Positions 1 to 9,471 are shown, numbered from the stretch's first letter. The stretch: DNA of 37,206 nt from Hyphomicrobiales bacterium (GCA_021775835.1 JAJFHC010000210.1:1-37206); one strand, 5' to 3'. The notes: generated by a model not told the origin, from the sequence alone. Numbers and translations: made by a program.

Positions 1-709
1 ATTCGCGGACGATCTCGAGCCATTCATCTTCCGACTTGTCTTTCAGCGCGTCGCCATAGGTCGCCGACAGGAAGGCGCCAACCGGCTTGAGATAGCTTCC
101 GGGGTAGAGACCGGGGGGAATTTCACCTATATCCTCGCCGAGTGCCTCCAGGTAGCGAAGATAGGCCGAACGGGCCAGGACATCGACCTGCACACCGGCG
201 TCGTTGATGTAGTATTCCCGAGTCACTTCGTGGCCGGTTTTCTCAAGCAGACTTGCCAACGCGTCGCCAAATATGGCGCCACGACAGTGGCCCACGTGCA
301 GCGGACCCGTCGGATTGGCAGACACGTACTCCACATTGACCCGCCCCTGGCACCCCGGCTCACTGCCGCCATAGCCCGTATCGTCGCTGAGAATGGCTTC
401 CACGATCCGCGCCCAGAACGACTCCTTCAAACGAATATTGATGAATCCGGGGCCCGCCACGTCAACCGCCTCAATCTCCGGTTCCTGTCCCAGTGCCTCG
501 GCCAGCTGCTCCGCCAGTTGGCGCGGCACCAACCCGGCTGGCTTCGCAAGCACCATCGCGGCGTTCGTCGAGATATCTCCGTGGCTCGGATCGCGCGGTG
601 GCTCAACGGAGACCCGGCCAAAATCAATCCCGGCCGGCAAGACTCCGGACTCGCAAAACTGATCAAGTTTCGTGACGACGACATCGTGGAAATGCGCAAA
701 TAAGTTCAC
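1..709 (-). CDS. argS: Arginyl-tRNA synthetase, N-terminal part (cut by the left edge)
   Basis: Class I aminoacyl-tRNA synthetase that charges tRNA-Arg in the cytoplasm. The reading frame runs leftward off the window, so only about 236 N-terminal residues are seen. They cover the ArgS-specific N-terminal domain and the start of the catalytic domain: a stretch reading [16 protein letters not shown] contains HVGH, the HIGH signature that binds ATP. I place the start at a GTG at 709 because it gives [11 protein letters not shown], typical of ArgS N-termini, and no in-frame ATG lies close upstream. It follows dgt in the same direction after about 92 bases, so the two are probably cotranscribed. 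The dgt-argS order is common in alphaproteobacteria. Identity is secure; the start codon is an inference. Confidence 0.95.
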   Translation of the reverse strand, partial: MNLFAHFHDVVVTKLDQFCESGVLPAGIDFGRVSVEPPRDPSHGDISTNAAMVLAKPAGLVPRQLAEQLAEALGQEPEIEAVDVAGPGFINIRLKESFWARIVEAILSDDTGYGGSEPGCQGRVNVEYVSANPTGPLHVGHCRGAIFGDALASLLEKTGHEVTREYYINDAGVQVDVLARSAYLRYLEALGEDIGEIPPGLYPGSYLKPVGAFLSATYGDALKDKSEDEWLEIVRE

Positions 710-801
710 TTGGGTGCCACCCGTTGGTTCATTGTTTTATCTGACAGGACAGTTAAGGAGCCGTTAGTGCCTACAGCGGCATCCGGCATTCGATGCGCGA
801 A

Positions 802-1998
802 CTACCGGAAAAGCGGGTCAAGGTCAAACAAACGTCTGTGTTCGTCGAGCGCATACCGATCTGTCATCCCGGCGATAAAGTCACAAACGCGCCGCATCGA
901 CCCGTCGCTCACATCTGTCAATGCCTCACTGCGCCAACTGACTGGCAGGGCGGAGTTGTCTGTTGAGTAAACGTCGAAGAGATCCCTTACCACACGTTTT
1001 GCCCGGTTCATTTTCTCCGTCACGATGTCCGTATGATACATGTGCTCGGCAAGAAACTGTTTCAACAGTAGACTTTGTGCATTCATGTCATCGGAAAATG
1101 AGACCATCGGCACAGGACTCTCCCGCACATTGTCCACGCTTGCGGGTTGGCATTGCTTGATACGACGACCGGTTTCCTTGAGCAGGTCGTCAGCCATACT
1201 CGTGATGACCCGGCGTACGGTTTCAAACGCCATGCGGGATTTTTCCAGATCCGGATAACGTCGAACCACATCTGACAAAGCTTTTCCCACCAGCGGTACA
1301 TCCGCAATATCGAGCATGTTGAACAAGTTGGCCCGCAAACCGTCATCAATATCGTGGGCGTTATAGGCAATATCGTCCGAAAGCGCCGCAACCTGCGCTT
1401 CGGCCGGCGCAAACGTATCGAGACGCAGTTCGTCGATGCGTTCAAAGTCGCGGATCGCGTAAGGCAGACCCGATGTTTTAAGCGAGCCGACGGCGCGCCC
1501 GTTCTTGTCCTTGAGCGGGCCATTATGCTTGACCAGTCCCTCGAGTGTCTCAACAGTCAGATTGAGCCCCTGAAAACTCGCATAACGTCCCTCCAGCTTT
1601 GTGACCAGCCGGAAGGACTGAGCGTTGTGATCGAAACCGCCGAACCGGGTCATGCACCGGTCGAGGGCGTCCTCTCCAGCATGCCCGAAGGGCGTGTGGC
1701 CCAGGTCGTGCGCCAGGGCTATTGCCTCGGCAAGATCTTCATTCAGGCCCAGAGTTCTCGACAAAGAGCGGGTAATCTGGGCAACTTCCAGCGAATGGGT
1801 CAGCCGGGTACGGTAATGATCGCCTTCGTGGTATACAAACACCTGGGTCTTGTGTTTGAGCCGTCGAAACGCGGCGCAATGTATGACCCGATCCCGGTCA
1901 CGTTGAAATACCGACCGTGTCCGGCTTGCCGGTTCGTCCTGAAAGCGACCCAGCGATGCCCAGGGATCGCACGCAAATTTTGCAGTTGGCGTAATCAT
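802..1998 (-). CDS. dgt: dGTPase-like HD-domain deoxynucleoside triphosphate triphosphohydrolase
   Basis: Cytoplasmic HD-superfamily hydrolase that releases triphosphate from dNTPs (classically dGTP), a role in dNTP pool control. The 398-residue length matches the shorter Dgt-like subfamily of alphaproteobacteria. The metal-binding signature is visible: H68 in THSLE, the H97-D98 pair in ALAHDLGH, and a later aspartate in the segment SDDIAYNAHD. A substrate-loop-like FRRLKHKTQVF precedes the first histidine. It lies directly upstream of argS and is divergent from erpA, with about 140 bases between start codons. Substrate preference among dNTPs cannot be read from sequence; many members of this subfamily are allosterically regulated by dNTPs. 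Confidence 0.93.
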   Translation of the reverse strand: MITPTAKFACDPWASLGRFQDEPASRTRSVFQRDRDRVIHCAAFRRLKHKTQVFVYHEGDHYRTRLTHSLEVAQITRSLSRTLGLNEDLAEAIALAHDLGHTPFGHAGEDALDRCMTRFGGFDHNAQSFRLVTKLEGRYASFQGLNLTVETLEGLVKHNGPLKDKNGRAVGSLKTSGLPYAIRDFERIDELRLDTFAPAEAQVAALSDDIAYNAHDIDDGLRANLFNMLDIADVPLVGKALSDVVRRYPDLEKSRMAFETVRRVITSMADDLLKETGRRIKQCQPASVDNVRESPVPMVSFSDDMNAQSLLLKQFLAEHMYHTDIVTEKMNRAKRVVRDLFDVYSTDNSALPVSWRSEALTDVSDGSMRRVCDFIAGMTDRYALDEHRRLFDLDPLFR

Positions 1999-2069
1999 GT
2001 AAAGCCCGTAATGGACACAAATCGCAGCAATTTGTAAGCAGTGCGATAAGCAACCGGACTAACACCTGA

Positions 2070-2097
2070 TTGACTTTGGCACAACACGTTATAAATA
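2070..2097 (+). promoter_or_regulatory. Candidate sigma-70 promoter for erpA
   Basis: A TTGACT box at 2070-2075 is followed by an AT-rich segment holding TATAAA and TAAATA at 2090-2097, giving a spacing of 14 or 16 bases. Transcription would start near 2104. That leaves almost no leader for an ATG at 2110, which favours the ATG at 2140 as the erpA start. This is a motif match only. Confidence 0.4.
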
Positions 2098-2139
2098 TCA
2101 GGGAAGACGATGCAAATCTTGAGCAATTCGGAACGGACC

Positions 2140-2469
2140 ATGGAACAGAACGTGACAGTTAGCGACCGCGCCGCCCGGAGGATTCTTCAGATCCTTGACA
2201 AGGAGGAGGCTCCCAAAATGCTGCGGGTAAGTGTTTCCGGTGGCGGGTGTTCGGGATTCTCCTATGGTTTCGACCTTGATGACACAACGACCAATGACGA
2301 CCTCGTGATCGAAAAGGACGGAGCCACGGTTCTGATCGATTCGATTTCCCTGATGTACATGGAAGGGTCCGAGATCGACTTCGTCGACGACCTCATTGGG
2401 GCGTCCTTCCAGATCAAAAATCCAAACGCCACGGCGTCTTGTGGTTGCGGTACATCGTTCTCGATCTGA
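2140..2469 (+). CDS. erpA: Iron-sulfur cluster carrier/insertion protein, ErpA/IscA (HesB) family
   Basis: A-type carrier that receives Fe-S clusters from the scaffold machinery and hands them to apo-enzymes. From the ATG at 2140 the protein is 109 residues. It has the three family cysteines: C37 in GGGCSGF and C101 and C103 in SCGCG near the C-terminus. The reading frame is open from an ATG at 2110 and would add ten residues, but the core homology (VTVSDRAARRI) begins right after the 2140 start and the likely promoter lies too close to 2110. It is followed by xthA in the same direction after about 126 bases. It could be called IscA or ErpA; ErpA-like is the usual name for this gene beside dgt and xthA. 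Confidence 0.92.
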   Translation: MEQNVTVSDRAARRILQILDKEEAPKMLRVSVSGGGCSGFSYGFDLDDTTTNDDLVIEKDGATVLIDSISLMYMEGSEIDFVDDLIGASFQIKNPNATASCGCGTSFSI

Positions 2470-2595
2470 ATTTCTGCCTGAAGCAGGGTTATGCCCGTCT
2501 GCAGTAATCTGCGGATTGTCAGGTGACGCCTGGTTCTACACCAGGGCTGTCCATGGTATGTAGTGGACTCACATGGTCTGAGATGAGCTGCAAAC

Positions 2596-3378
2596 ATGAA
2601 AATCGCCACATGGAATGTCAATTCGATCAAAGCCCGGATCGGCAACGTGCTCGACTGGCTCAAACAGGCGGAACCTGATGTTGCGTGTTTGCAGGAACTG
2701 AAGACGGTCGACGACGCGTTCCCCAGAGACCAGATCGAAGACCTCGGCTACAATGTCGCCGTTCATGGCCAGAAGACCTACAACGGCGTAGCGATCCTCT
2801 CCAAATTGCCTTTTGACGACGTCACCACCCGCCTGCCGGGAGACGACGGCGACGAACAGGCCAGATATATTGAAGCCGTTGTAACGCCAGACGACAAGTC
2901 GGTACGGATAGCCTCGATCTATCTCCCAAACGGTAATCCGGTCGACACTGAAAAGTACCCCTACAAACTGGCATGGATGGACCGTCTGATCGACCATGCC
3001 GGACGCCTCCTGGAATATGAGGAACCGTTGGTGCTTGCTGGCGACTACAACGTAATTCCCACTCCCGATGACGTCCACAACCCCGATGGATGGATGGGGG
3101 ATGCACTGTATCGGCCTGAAACCTGGGACAAGTTTCGGCAATTGCAGTACCTAGGGCTCACCGATGCTTTCCGCGCGTGCGATGGTACGCCTCATCGATA
3201 CACTTTCTGGGACTACCAGGGGGGAGCATGGCAAAAAGACCACGGCATACGCATCGACCACCTGATGCTGTCGCCCCAGGCGGCAGATCTCCTGAAGACA
3301 TGTGATATCGATCAACATGTCAGGGCCTGGGAAAGACCTTCTGACCACGTTCCCATTTGGATCGAACTGGCGCTTTGA
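2596..3378 (+). CDS. xthA: Exodeoxyribonuclease III (AP endonuclease)
   Basis: Base-excision repair enzyme that cuts at abasic sites and degrades duplex DNA 3' to 5'. The 260 residues span a full exonuclease-endonuclease-phosphatase fold. N7 and E34 (in CLQELK) are the metal-side residues. D150 and N152 in GDYNV form the catalytic aspartate-asparagine pair. SDHVPI near the C-terminus supplies the catalytic histidine H251. The start ATG gives MKIATWNVNS, the standard N-terminus of the family. The gene is convergent with the glycosyltransferase gene to its right. ExoA-type close relatives exist, so the symbol rests on family level. Confidence 0.93.
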   Translation: MKIATWNVNSIKARIGNVLDWLKQAEPDVACLQELKTVDDAFPRDQIEDLGYNVAVHGQKTYNGVAILSKLPFDDVTTRLPGDDGDEQARYIEAVVTPDDKSVRIASIYLPNGNPVDTEKYPYKLAWMDRLIDHAGRLLEYEEPLVLAGDYNVIPTPDDVHNPDGWMGDALYRPETWDKFRQLQYLGLTDAFRACDGTPHRYTFWDYQGGAWQKDHGIRIDHLMLSPQAADLLKTCDIDQHVRAWERPSDHVPIWIELAL

Positions 3379-3467
3379 TTTTACGCAGGTATCCTGTTTC
3401 CACCTTTGAACATGACACTGCCCCTGATTCAAAAAAAGGTTCTGGGTTTTCAAACGCTATCGCCCGG

Positions 3468-4886
3468 TTAAGGCCTGACGAATAGAAACACATCAACATT
3501 GTGAAATTTCCAACGGTTTTCGACTTTCCAGGAGGCTTTCAATGCGGCGATCGGTTCCCGGCCATGATGGTTACGGGCAAACATCCAGAGCCTTTCAGTT
3601 CCAGCCGTAACCGCGTGTTCCGTGTTTCTGAAATCAACAGTCTCATTTCCATCGAGGTTACGAACGTAATACTTCAGGTTTGTCTTCAGGAAAGGTCTTG
3701 AAAAGGTCAGATAGTCCCCGTCTTTCCGATTCTCCAAGAATGTTGCCGCCGAAGATCTCCAATCATAATGTTGTGCAAACCGAATGACATAATCGAGCCG
3801 GTCAGCTACCAGAACAACCAGGATCGCAGCGGCCGCGAGCGGAACAACGCGCCGGGACATCGCCGTGGCACCTGCTGCGGCCAAAAGCACGAAGCCCGGC
3901 CAGGCGCCTGACAAATACTTGTGGTACAGAATTGGTTCCAGCAAGACGGACAACAAGTAGCCTGCAACCAGAGGCGCGAACGTCCAGACAAACACCAGGA
4001 TGAACCGCCAGGAAAGATCCGGTCGCCATTCACGGCCTTTCGCGAATTGCATTAAACCCGACCGAAGAATACCGGACATCAGTGCCAGCAAACTCAGGGC
4101 TCCCAACACCGGTAACGTACCCGCCATCTCTTCGACGAATCGAACAAGAGTTGGCAAGTCCGGATAGGGTTGCCAGGTTCCCACAGTGACTGCTTTGTGT
4201 GCCTGCAGGGCCAGAACTCCAATCCATGGAATAAACAACACGAACGAAGCCAATTGGGACACCAGCCAACAGCGACGCGCAGTGGGCGGAATCAGGTTGG
4301 TAGAAATACATGTCAGAGCAATGAGAGCGTTCACGCTGAAAAACGTGATCGAACCGTAGAAATGAGTGTAGTTCAGAGCAAGTCCCGACACGAACGCCAA
4401 AATTGCGTGTGTCCGGCGTGGTTCCTGATACAGCCGCGTTAAGGACCAGACAAACGCAATTGCGGCAAAGGAAAGCAGACCGTACATACGGGCCTCAGTG
4501 GAGAACCAGACATGAAATGGGGATATGGCGAGAAGAAAGGCAGCCAGAAGACCCGTTTCACTGTCCCAGAGCGCCCGTCCCAAAAAGAAAAGCGACCAGA
4601 CAGCACCAATCCCAAAAAGCGTCGACGGAAGTCTGAGCGCCGTTTCACCGTCGCCCAGCAGTTCTACCATTCCCTTGTTGATCAGATAACTAAGTGGAGG
4701 ATGCACGTCCCTCGCCGTCGCCACGATCAGGTCCCAGACCGTCCTTCTTGTCAAATCCCAGGTGTAACTCTCGTCAAACCAAATGCTCGGTCGATCCAGG
4801 TCCCAGAAACGTAGAACAGCGGCCAACCCAACGATGGCCAACAGGAGAATAGTGTCGCGACTTGACCTGATATTTATTGAAATCAT
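3468..4886 (-). CDS. GT-C superfamily membrane glycosyltransferase (family 39/ArnT-like)
   Basis: Predicted polytopic inner-membrane protein of 472 residues, with about ten or more hydrophobic segments beginning at residues 12-28. The N-terminal periplasmic loop carries WFDESYTW, with D38 and E39 at the position of the acidic pair used by GT-C enzymes of the PMT/ArnT type. A second loop motif, DVHPPLSY, lies at residues 60-67. The C-terminal 120 residues are soluble and probably periplasmic. Such enzymes move a sugar from a polyprenyl-phosphate donor to lipid, protein or polysaccharide acceptors. The substrate is not predictable. The gene stands alone between convergent xthA and the upstream Sel1 gene, so context gives no further hint. 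Confidence 0.75.
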   Translation of the reverse strand: MISINIRSSRDTILLLAIVGLAAVLRFWDLDRPSIWFDESYTWDLTRRTVWDLIVATARDVHPPLSYLINKGMVELLGDGETALRLPSTLFGIGAVWSLFFLGRALWDSETGLLAAFLLAISPFHVWFSTEARMYGLLSFAAIAFVWSLTRLYQEPRRTHAILAFVSGLALNYTHFYGSITFFSVNALIALTCISTNLIPPTARRCWLVSQLASFVLFIPWIGVLALQAHKAVTVGTWQPYPDLPTLVRFVEEMAGTLPVLGALSLLALMSGILRSGLMQFAKGREWRPDLSWRFILVFVWTFAPLVAGYLLSVLLEPILYHKYLSGAWPGFVLLAAAGATAMSRRVVPLAAAAILVVLVADRLDYVIRFAQHYDWRSSAATFLENRKDGDYLTFSRPFLKTNLKYYVRNLDGNETVDFRNTEHAVTAGTERLWMFARNHHGREPIAALKASWKVENRWKFHNVDVFLFVRP

Positions 4887-5232
4887 TCAAAAAATGCTCG
4901 AAAGACTCGCGTGTTAGATCGAAAGATGTTCCGGGAATCGGCATCGCTTTCAAACGCCGGCCAAGATAATGATAGCATGGCTAAACAATGCTCGTTTGCA
5001 ATCGAACATAATGGCGAATCCGATGCCTTGGTCGGGAGGACCGACCAACGACATTGCAACGATGAGACTAAAATGAGGCAGTGCAACGACACCCCAAGCC
5101 TCCAGAACATAAGGCTTTCTCACAACGTCGCGAAACTGCTCAAGGCGACTTCAAGCCATCAAAAAACGGACTGATCGAGGCTCACTTAAATCGAGCTGTG
5201 CAAAGCCCTGCCCCCGGCGAGCGTAGCGACGT
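4887..5232. other. Intergenic stretch between the glycosyltransferase and Sel1 genes
   Basis: About 346 bases without a convincing gene. Short frames exist on both strands (for example 4911-5174 plus and 4883-5110 minus), but their residue make-up is unlike the neighbouring proteins and they match nothing I know. The region holds one perfect hairpin at 5028-5048, listed separately. It presumably also contains the glycosyltransferase promoter. Confidence 0.6.
5028..5048 (-). other. Perfect 8-bp hairpin with a CCUCC-type loop
   Basis: TTGGTCGG at 5028-5035 pairs perfectly with CCGACCAA at 5041-5048 across a five-base loop. Read on the minus strand the loop and its edge are TCCTCCC, complementary to a Shine-Dalgarno sequence. 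There is no T-run on either side, so it is not a simple terminator. It could be a structured leader of the downstream glycosyltransferase mRNA or part of a small RNA; both are inference. Confidence 0.35.
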
Positions 5233-6237
5233 CTATTGCCACTTACCCTTTTCGGAAATTCTGGCATGCCACTGGTTGACCATCGCCTGGGCCTGCTGGT
5301 GTTCTTCTTCGTCGGTGGCGCCATATAATACATGGAAGCGTTCGATGATGGATTGCTCGTTCTGGGGGTTGGCATACTCCTGGGCAAGCATGTACCACAT
5401 GAGGCCACGTATCCGGTTCGCACGAACGCCGCGCCCCCGCCAATAAACCTCACCCAGCATGGCCTGGGCACGCGCGTGATACTTCTCCGCCGACAGGTTG
5501 AGCCACCGCAACCCCCGGTGAACACTCTTGCGCACACCGTCAGGGCCTTTCAGGTAGATCTTGCCAAGAGAAAATTGGGCGCCCTTGTGACCGAAATGTG
5601 ATCCGGTGAGCTTGTAGATCTCGATAGCCTTCCGAATGTTCCGACGAACTCCGGCCTTCTTCAGACCACGCTCATAATACCGAGCCAATTGAACCAGAGC
5701 GCCAACGGTAATCCGGGTGCGCCCCGTGTAACGGCCAACGGAGCGATGTTGAGAGGCCACTTTCTGGTAATAGCGAAATGCCTTCTTGTGATCCCTCTTT
5801 ACGCCGTTTCCCAGACGGTACATGTTCGCCAGTTGCCAAAGCGCAAACAGATCGCCCTTTTTCGCAAGCGGTTCCCATTTCTTCAGCGCGTCGCCATATT
5901 TACCGGCTTCATAGGCCTGACTGCCTTCCCGATAGGCTTCAAGATCCTCTTCCGCCGACGCAAAGGAAGGCTTGGTCTTTGCTGTCGCTCTCGGCATGAA
6001 CGAATGAAAGACATCCTCTCGGACAGGTTCGTCAGACTCATCTCCTGTCGCATCCGATTCTTCAAACGGATCGTCAGACGAGCCTGAGTCAGTCGACAGC
6101 GACTGTTCAAATGACTGAACCGGACCAGGAACTACAGCGGACAACATCACGGCCGTCAGCACCGATACAAAAGTAGATACAACGTTGTGACGCGCATACG
6201 AGAACCGGGCAAACCGGCGAAACCAGTTCTCTTGCAT
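5233..6237 (-). CDS. Exported Sel1-repeat (TPR-like) protein
   Basis: A protein of about 334 residues with a long positively charged N-terminus and a hydrophobic segment (residues 18-35, VSTFVSVLTAVMLSAVV) that looks like a signal peptide or anchor. An acidic, low-complexity stretch of D, E and S follows. Four Sel1-like repeats then fill the C-terminal half; recognisable pieces are LWQLANMYRLGNGV, ALVQLARYYERG, GAQFSLGKIYLKG and AQAMLGEVYWRGRGV. Sel1 repeats form helical solenoids for protein binding. The layout recalls ExoR-type periplasmic regulators of rhizobia, but I cannot establish orthology. The frame is open upstream to 6399; I chose the ATG at 6237 because it puts the signal peptide near the N-terminus. 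ATGs at 6276 and 6270 are alternatives. Confidence 0.8.
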   Translation of the reverse strand: MQENWFRRFARFSYARHNVVSTFVSVLTAVMLSAVVPGPVQSFEQSLSTDSGSSDDPFEESDATGDESDEPVREDVFHSFMPRATAKTKPSFASAEEDLEAYREGSQAYEAGKYGDALKKWEPLAKKGDLFALWQLANMYRLGNGVKRDHKKAFRYYQKVASQHRSVGRYTGRTRITVGALVQLARYYERGLKKAGVRRNIRKAIEIYKLTGSHFGHKGAQFSLGKIYLKGPDGVRKSVHRGLRWLNLSAEKYHARAQAMLGEVYWRGRGVRANRIRGLMWYMLAQEYANPQNEQSIIERFHVLYGATDEEEHQQAQAMVNQWHARISEKGKWQ

Positions 6238-6632
6238 TGGTCTTGCTGAACCTGAGAGCTGCCTCTGCATCAGCATGCCGTTCTGCTGCAGAAAAGCGTT
6301 GCGGTGTCTCTGAGGGCGTTCATTTCTGCAGTCTTTCCGGACAGGTGTTGCCACAATGTATCGCAATACTTGGTACTTTCGCCGGTCAAACTCCGGCACA
6401 TCACAACCCCGACATTGAAGGTTCAGCCTTCGCCAGAAATCAATCGAAATCAGGCAATCCCCACATTCACTGTCGACAACCGCAGAAAACTGCCGTTACC
6501 ATTAAGCAAAACCTATAAACATGACGCTTAAGGATTCATTAAGGCGAGAAAGTGTCAGAAAAGCCAAACAACATTCAACTTGTCACGATCGTTACAAGCG
6601 CGTGACAAATAAATCACGCACATCTAGCGCCG
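6238..6632. other. Intergenic stretch between the Sel1 gene and valS
   Basis: Roughly 395 bases, of which 6238-6399 could belong to the Sel1 gene if an earlier start is used. The rest is AT-richer than its surroundings and is the likely promoter region of the Sel1 gene. I see no RNA gene and no convincing terminator for valS. Confidence 0.5.
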
Positions 6633-9326
6633 TCAGGCCGCACTTTTCAGCCGCTCCAGTGCCGCAACGAGCTTTTCCTGAAGCGATTCCGCTTCAGATA
6701 GCCTGTCACGTTGAGTGGCAACCACATGTTCAGGTGCTCGCGACACAAAAGTCTTGTTGGCCAGTTTTTCATTGAGCTTGGTAATTTCGGATTCTGCCTT
6801 GGCGATCTCTTTTTCCAGACGCGCACTCTCTGCTGCAAAGTCGATCACACCTGCCAGTGGCATTGCCAACGTCACGTCTTCCAGAACCGACTGAACCGCA
6901 CCCTTCGGCACGCGCTCCTCATACGACAGGCTTTCCAGTCTGGCCAGCCGTGACATGGTTTGATCCCACTTGTGGAATAGTGCCGTAAGTTCAGTCCCGG
7001 CGCCGCACACGACGAGCGGAACCTTTGTGCCGGCCGGTACATTCATTTCTGCCCGCACGGAACGAATTTCCGTGATGGTTCCGATGAGCCATTCAATCTC
7101 TGATTCGGCGTCACCTGACTGTAGTCCTGTTGACACAGGCCAGGCCGAATTGATCAGTAGCTCCGGTTCTAAGGAATTTCCGGCGCCGCCGTTGGACCAC
7201 AGCTCTTCCGTAATGAAGGGCATGAACGGGTGAAGCATGATAACGCTTTGCTGCAGCACCCATGCTGCCGTGGACCGCGTCTCAAGACGTTCCGGCCCGT
7301 CCTCCCCAGACAGAACCGGCTTGATCAACTCCAGATACCAATCGCAGAAGACATGCCAAATGAACCGGTATAGCGCACCGGCAGCTTCGTTGTACTTGTG
7401 ACCCTCTATCGCCAGCGTCACCTGATTCAGGGCCCGTTCAACCTCCCCGACGATCCAGCGGTTTTCCGTCCCTCGAACGGCAGCCGGGTCAAACCCGTCG
7501 GCAATCGCACATTCGTTCAGAGTGCAGAACCGCGCAGCATTCCAGAGTTTGGTAGCAAAATTCCGGTATCCTTCAACCCGTGACGTGGCAAGTTTGATAT
7601 CTCGTCCCTGGGCTGCCATGGCCGCCAGCGTAAACCGCAGCGCATCGGCACCATACTGGTCGATCAAGTCCAAAGGATCGATGACGTTGCCTTTTGACTT
7701 CGACATCTTCTGACCGTTCTCGTCGCGGACCAACGCATGAATGTAGACCGTATGAAACGGAACTTCCGGTTCACCGTCCTCGTCCTTCATGAAGTGAAGC
7801 CCCATCATCATCATTCGGGCAACCCAGAAGAAAATGATGTCAAAACCCGTCACAAGAACGTCTGTCTTGTAATATCGTTTGAGTTCGTCGGTCTGTTCCG
7901 GCCAGCCTAGCGTGGAGAATGGCCAGAGTGCCGATGAAAACCACGTGTCCAAAACGTCTTCATCGCGCGTGAGTTCGACCGTTCGCCCATACTTTTCCTG
8001 TGCCTGGAGTGCAGCTTCGTCCTCGCTAAGAGCCACAAACACGTCACCATCAGGCCCGTACCACGCTGGAATCTGGTGTCCCCACCACAGTTGCCGCGAA
8101 ACGCACCATGGCTGAATGTTGCGCATCCATTCGTAGTAAGTCTTTTCCCAGTTTTTCGGGACAAACTGCGTTTGGCCATTCTCAACAGCAGCAATTGCAG
8201 GCGCTGCCAGTGTCTGCGCATCCACATACCACTGGTCTGTGAGCCAGGGCTCGATGACAACATTGGAGCGGTCACCATAGGGGATCGTATGGGCATGATC
8301 GTCGATCCTTTCGACCAGGCCGGCAGCCTCCATATCCGCAACGATCTGATTGCGCGCCTCGAAACGCTCAAGCGAACGATACTTCTCCGGGACGTTGTCG
8401 TTGAAATGCGCGTGCTCGTCAAAAATGTTGATGAGTTCAAGGTCGTGCCGGCGACCAACCTCGAAATCGTTGAAGTCGTGCGCCGGCGTAATCTTGACAG
8501 CACCAGAACCTTGCTCAGGGTCGGCATAACTGTCGGCCACGATTGGAATCACGCGTCCGACCAAAGGCAGAACAACATTCTTTCCGACAAGATCCGAATA
8601 GCGCTCATCGTCGGGGTGCACGGCGACGCCAGAGTCGCCGAGCATTGTTTCCGGTCGCGTTGTCGCAACCGTAATGAACCGACCGTCCTCGCCCTCGATC
8701 GGATACTTGAAGTGCCAAAGGTGCCCCTTGACGTCGACGTTGTTGACCTCAAGGTCCGAGATCGCCGTCAGGAGTTTTGGATCCCAGTTGACCAGCCGTT
8801 TGTCCTTGTAGATCAGACCGTCGCGGTAGAGCTGGACGAATACCTTGAGAACGGCATCCGACAGACCTTCGTCCATGGTAAAGCGCTCGCGGCTCCAGTC
8901 ACAAGAGGCGCCGAGCCGGCGCAACTGGTTGATGATCCGGCCACCGGACTCCGATTTCCAGCTCCAAACCCGTTCAATGAAGGCCTCCCTTCCCATGTCG
9001 CGACGGGAAGGCTCCTGATTTTCCATCAGCTGCCGTTCAACCACCATCTGGGTGGCGATACCGGCATGATCCATTCCAGGTTGCCACAACACATCCTTGC
9101 CGCGCATTCGCTCGAAGCGGATCAGGATGTCCTGAACAGTATTGTTAAGCGCGTGGCCCATGTGAAGACTGCCGGTCACATTGGGTGGTGGAATCACGAT
9201 GCAGTAGGGTTTCGCACCTTGGGACACCCGTTGAGGATTCCCGCCTTTGAAGGCGCCGGCCTCTTCCCAAATCTTATATAGCCTCGGTTCGATATCCGCA
9301 GGCAGATACTTATTGTCCAACATCAC
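6633..9326 (-). CDS. valS: Valyl-tRNA synthetase
   Basis: Class I synthetase that charges tRNA-Val and edits misactivated threonine. The full-length protein is 897 residues. HMGH at residues 55-58 is the HIGH signature and KMSKSKGN near residue 540 is the KMSKS loop. The CP1 editing domain lies between them, with TTRPETMLGD visible. A C-terminal alpha-helical region rich in K and E (SARLEKEIAKAESEITKL) is the tRNA-binding coiled coil typical of bacterial ValRS. Start at 9326 gives MMLDNKYLP; the second ATG at 9323 is equally possible. It follows popZ in the same direction after about 145 bases and has its own candidate promoter. Confidence 0.97.
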   Translation of the reverse strand: MMLDNKYLPADIEPRLYKIWEEAGAFKGGNPQRVSQGAKPYCIVIPPPNVTGSLHMGHALNNTVQDILIRFERMRGKDVLWQPGMDHAGIATQMVVERQLMENQEPSRRDMGREAFIERVWSWKSESGGRIINQLRRLGASCDWSRERFTMDEGLSDAVLKVFVQLYRDGLIYKDKRLVNWDPKLLTAISDLEVNNVDVKGHLWHFKYPIEGEDGRFITVATTRPETMLGDSGVAVHPDDERYSDLVGKNVVLPLVGRVIPIVADSYADPEQGSGAVKITPAHDFNDFEVGRRHDLELINIFDEHAHFNDNVPEKYRSLERFEARNQIVADMEAAGLVERIDDHAHTIPYGDRSNVVIEPWLTDQWYVDAQTLAAPAIAAVENGQTQFVPKNWEKTYYEWMRNIQPWCVSRQLWWGHQIPAWYGPDGDVFVALSEDEAALQAQEKYGRTVELTRDEDVLDTWFSSALWPFSTLGWPEQTDELKRYYKTDVLVTGFDIIFFWVARMMMMGLHFMKDEDGEPEVPFHTVYIHALVRDENGQKMSKSKGNVIDPLDLIDQYGADALRFTLAAMAAQGRDIKLATSRVEGYRNFATKLWNAARFCTLNECAIADGFDPAAVRGTENRWIVGEVERALNQVTLAIEGHKYNEAAGALYRFIWHVFCDWYLELIKPVLSGEDGPERLETRSTAAWVLQQSVIMLHPFMPFITEELWSNGGAGNSLEPELLINSAWPVSTGLQSGDAESEIEWLIGTITEIRSVRAEMNVPAGTKVPLVVCGAGTELTALFHKWDQTMSRLARLESLSYEERVPKGAVQSVLEDVTLAMPLAGVIDFAAESARLEKEIAKAESEITKLNEKLANKTFVSRAPEHVVATQRDRLSEAESLQEKLVAALERLKSAA

Positions 9327-9382
9327 AACATCCCAATTGCAGCGCCCAACAGGCCACCGTTCCGGTATTTCAGTTTGACTGG

Positions 9383-9411
9383 TGTAAACCGCAGTGCGGT
9401 GCGGAAGTCAA
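9383..9411 (-). promoter_or_regulatory. Candidate promoter for valS
   Basis: Read on the minus strand, TTGACT (9411-9406) and TTTACA (9388-9383) are separated by 17 bases. The -35 box is strong and the -10 box weak. The spacer contains a small palindrome, ACCGCACTGCGGT. It lies about 57 bases upstream of the valS start. Motif evidence only. Confidence 0.4.
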
Positions 9412-9471
9412 CACTACACGGTTGACGGAAACTTACCGCCGCTTTGGAGAAACAAATACAAGAATTTGCGA

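Noticed and set aside
4883..5110. A 75-codon minus-strand frame ending over the glycosyltransferase start
   Set aside because: The stop/start overlap looks like coupling, but composition is unlike neighbouring proteins and there is no family match or ribosome-binding site.
8076..9281. A 401-codon plus-strand open frame opposite valS
   Set aside because: It lies entirely antisense to a full-length valS with intact motifs and shows no domain of its own; long antisense frames are common in GC-rich genes.
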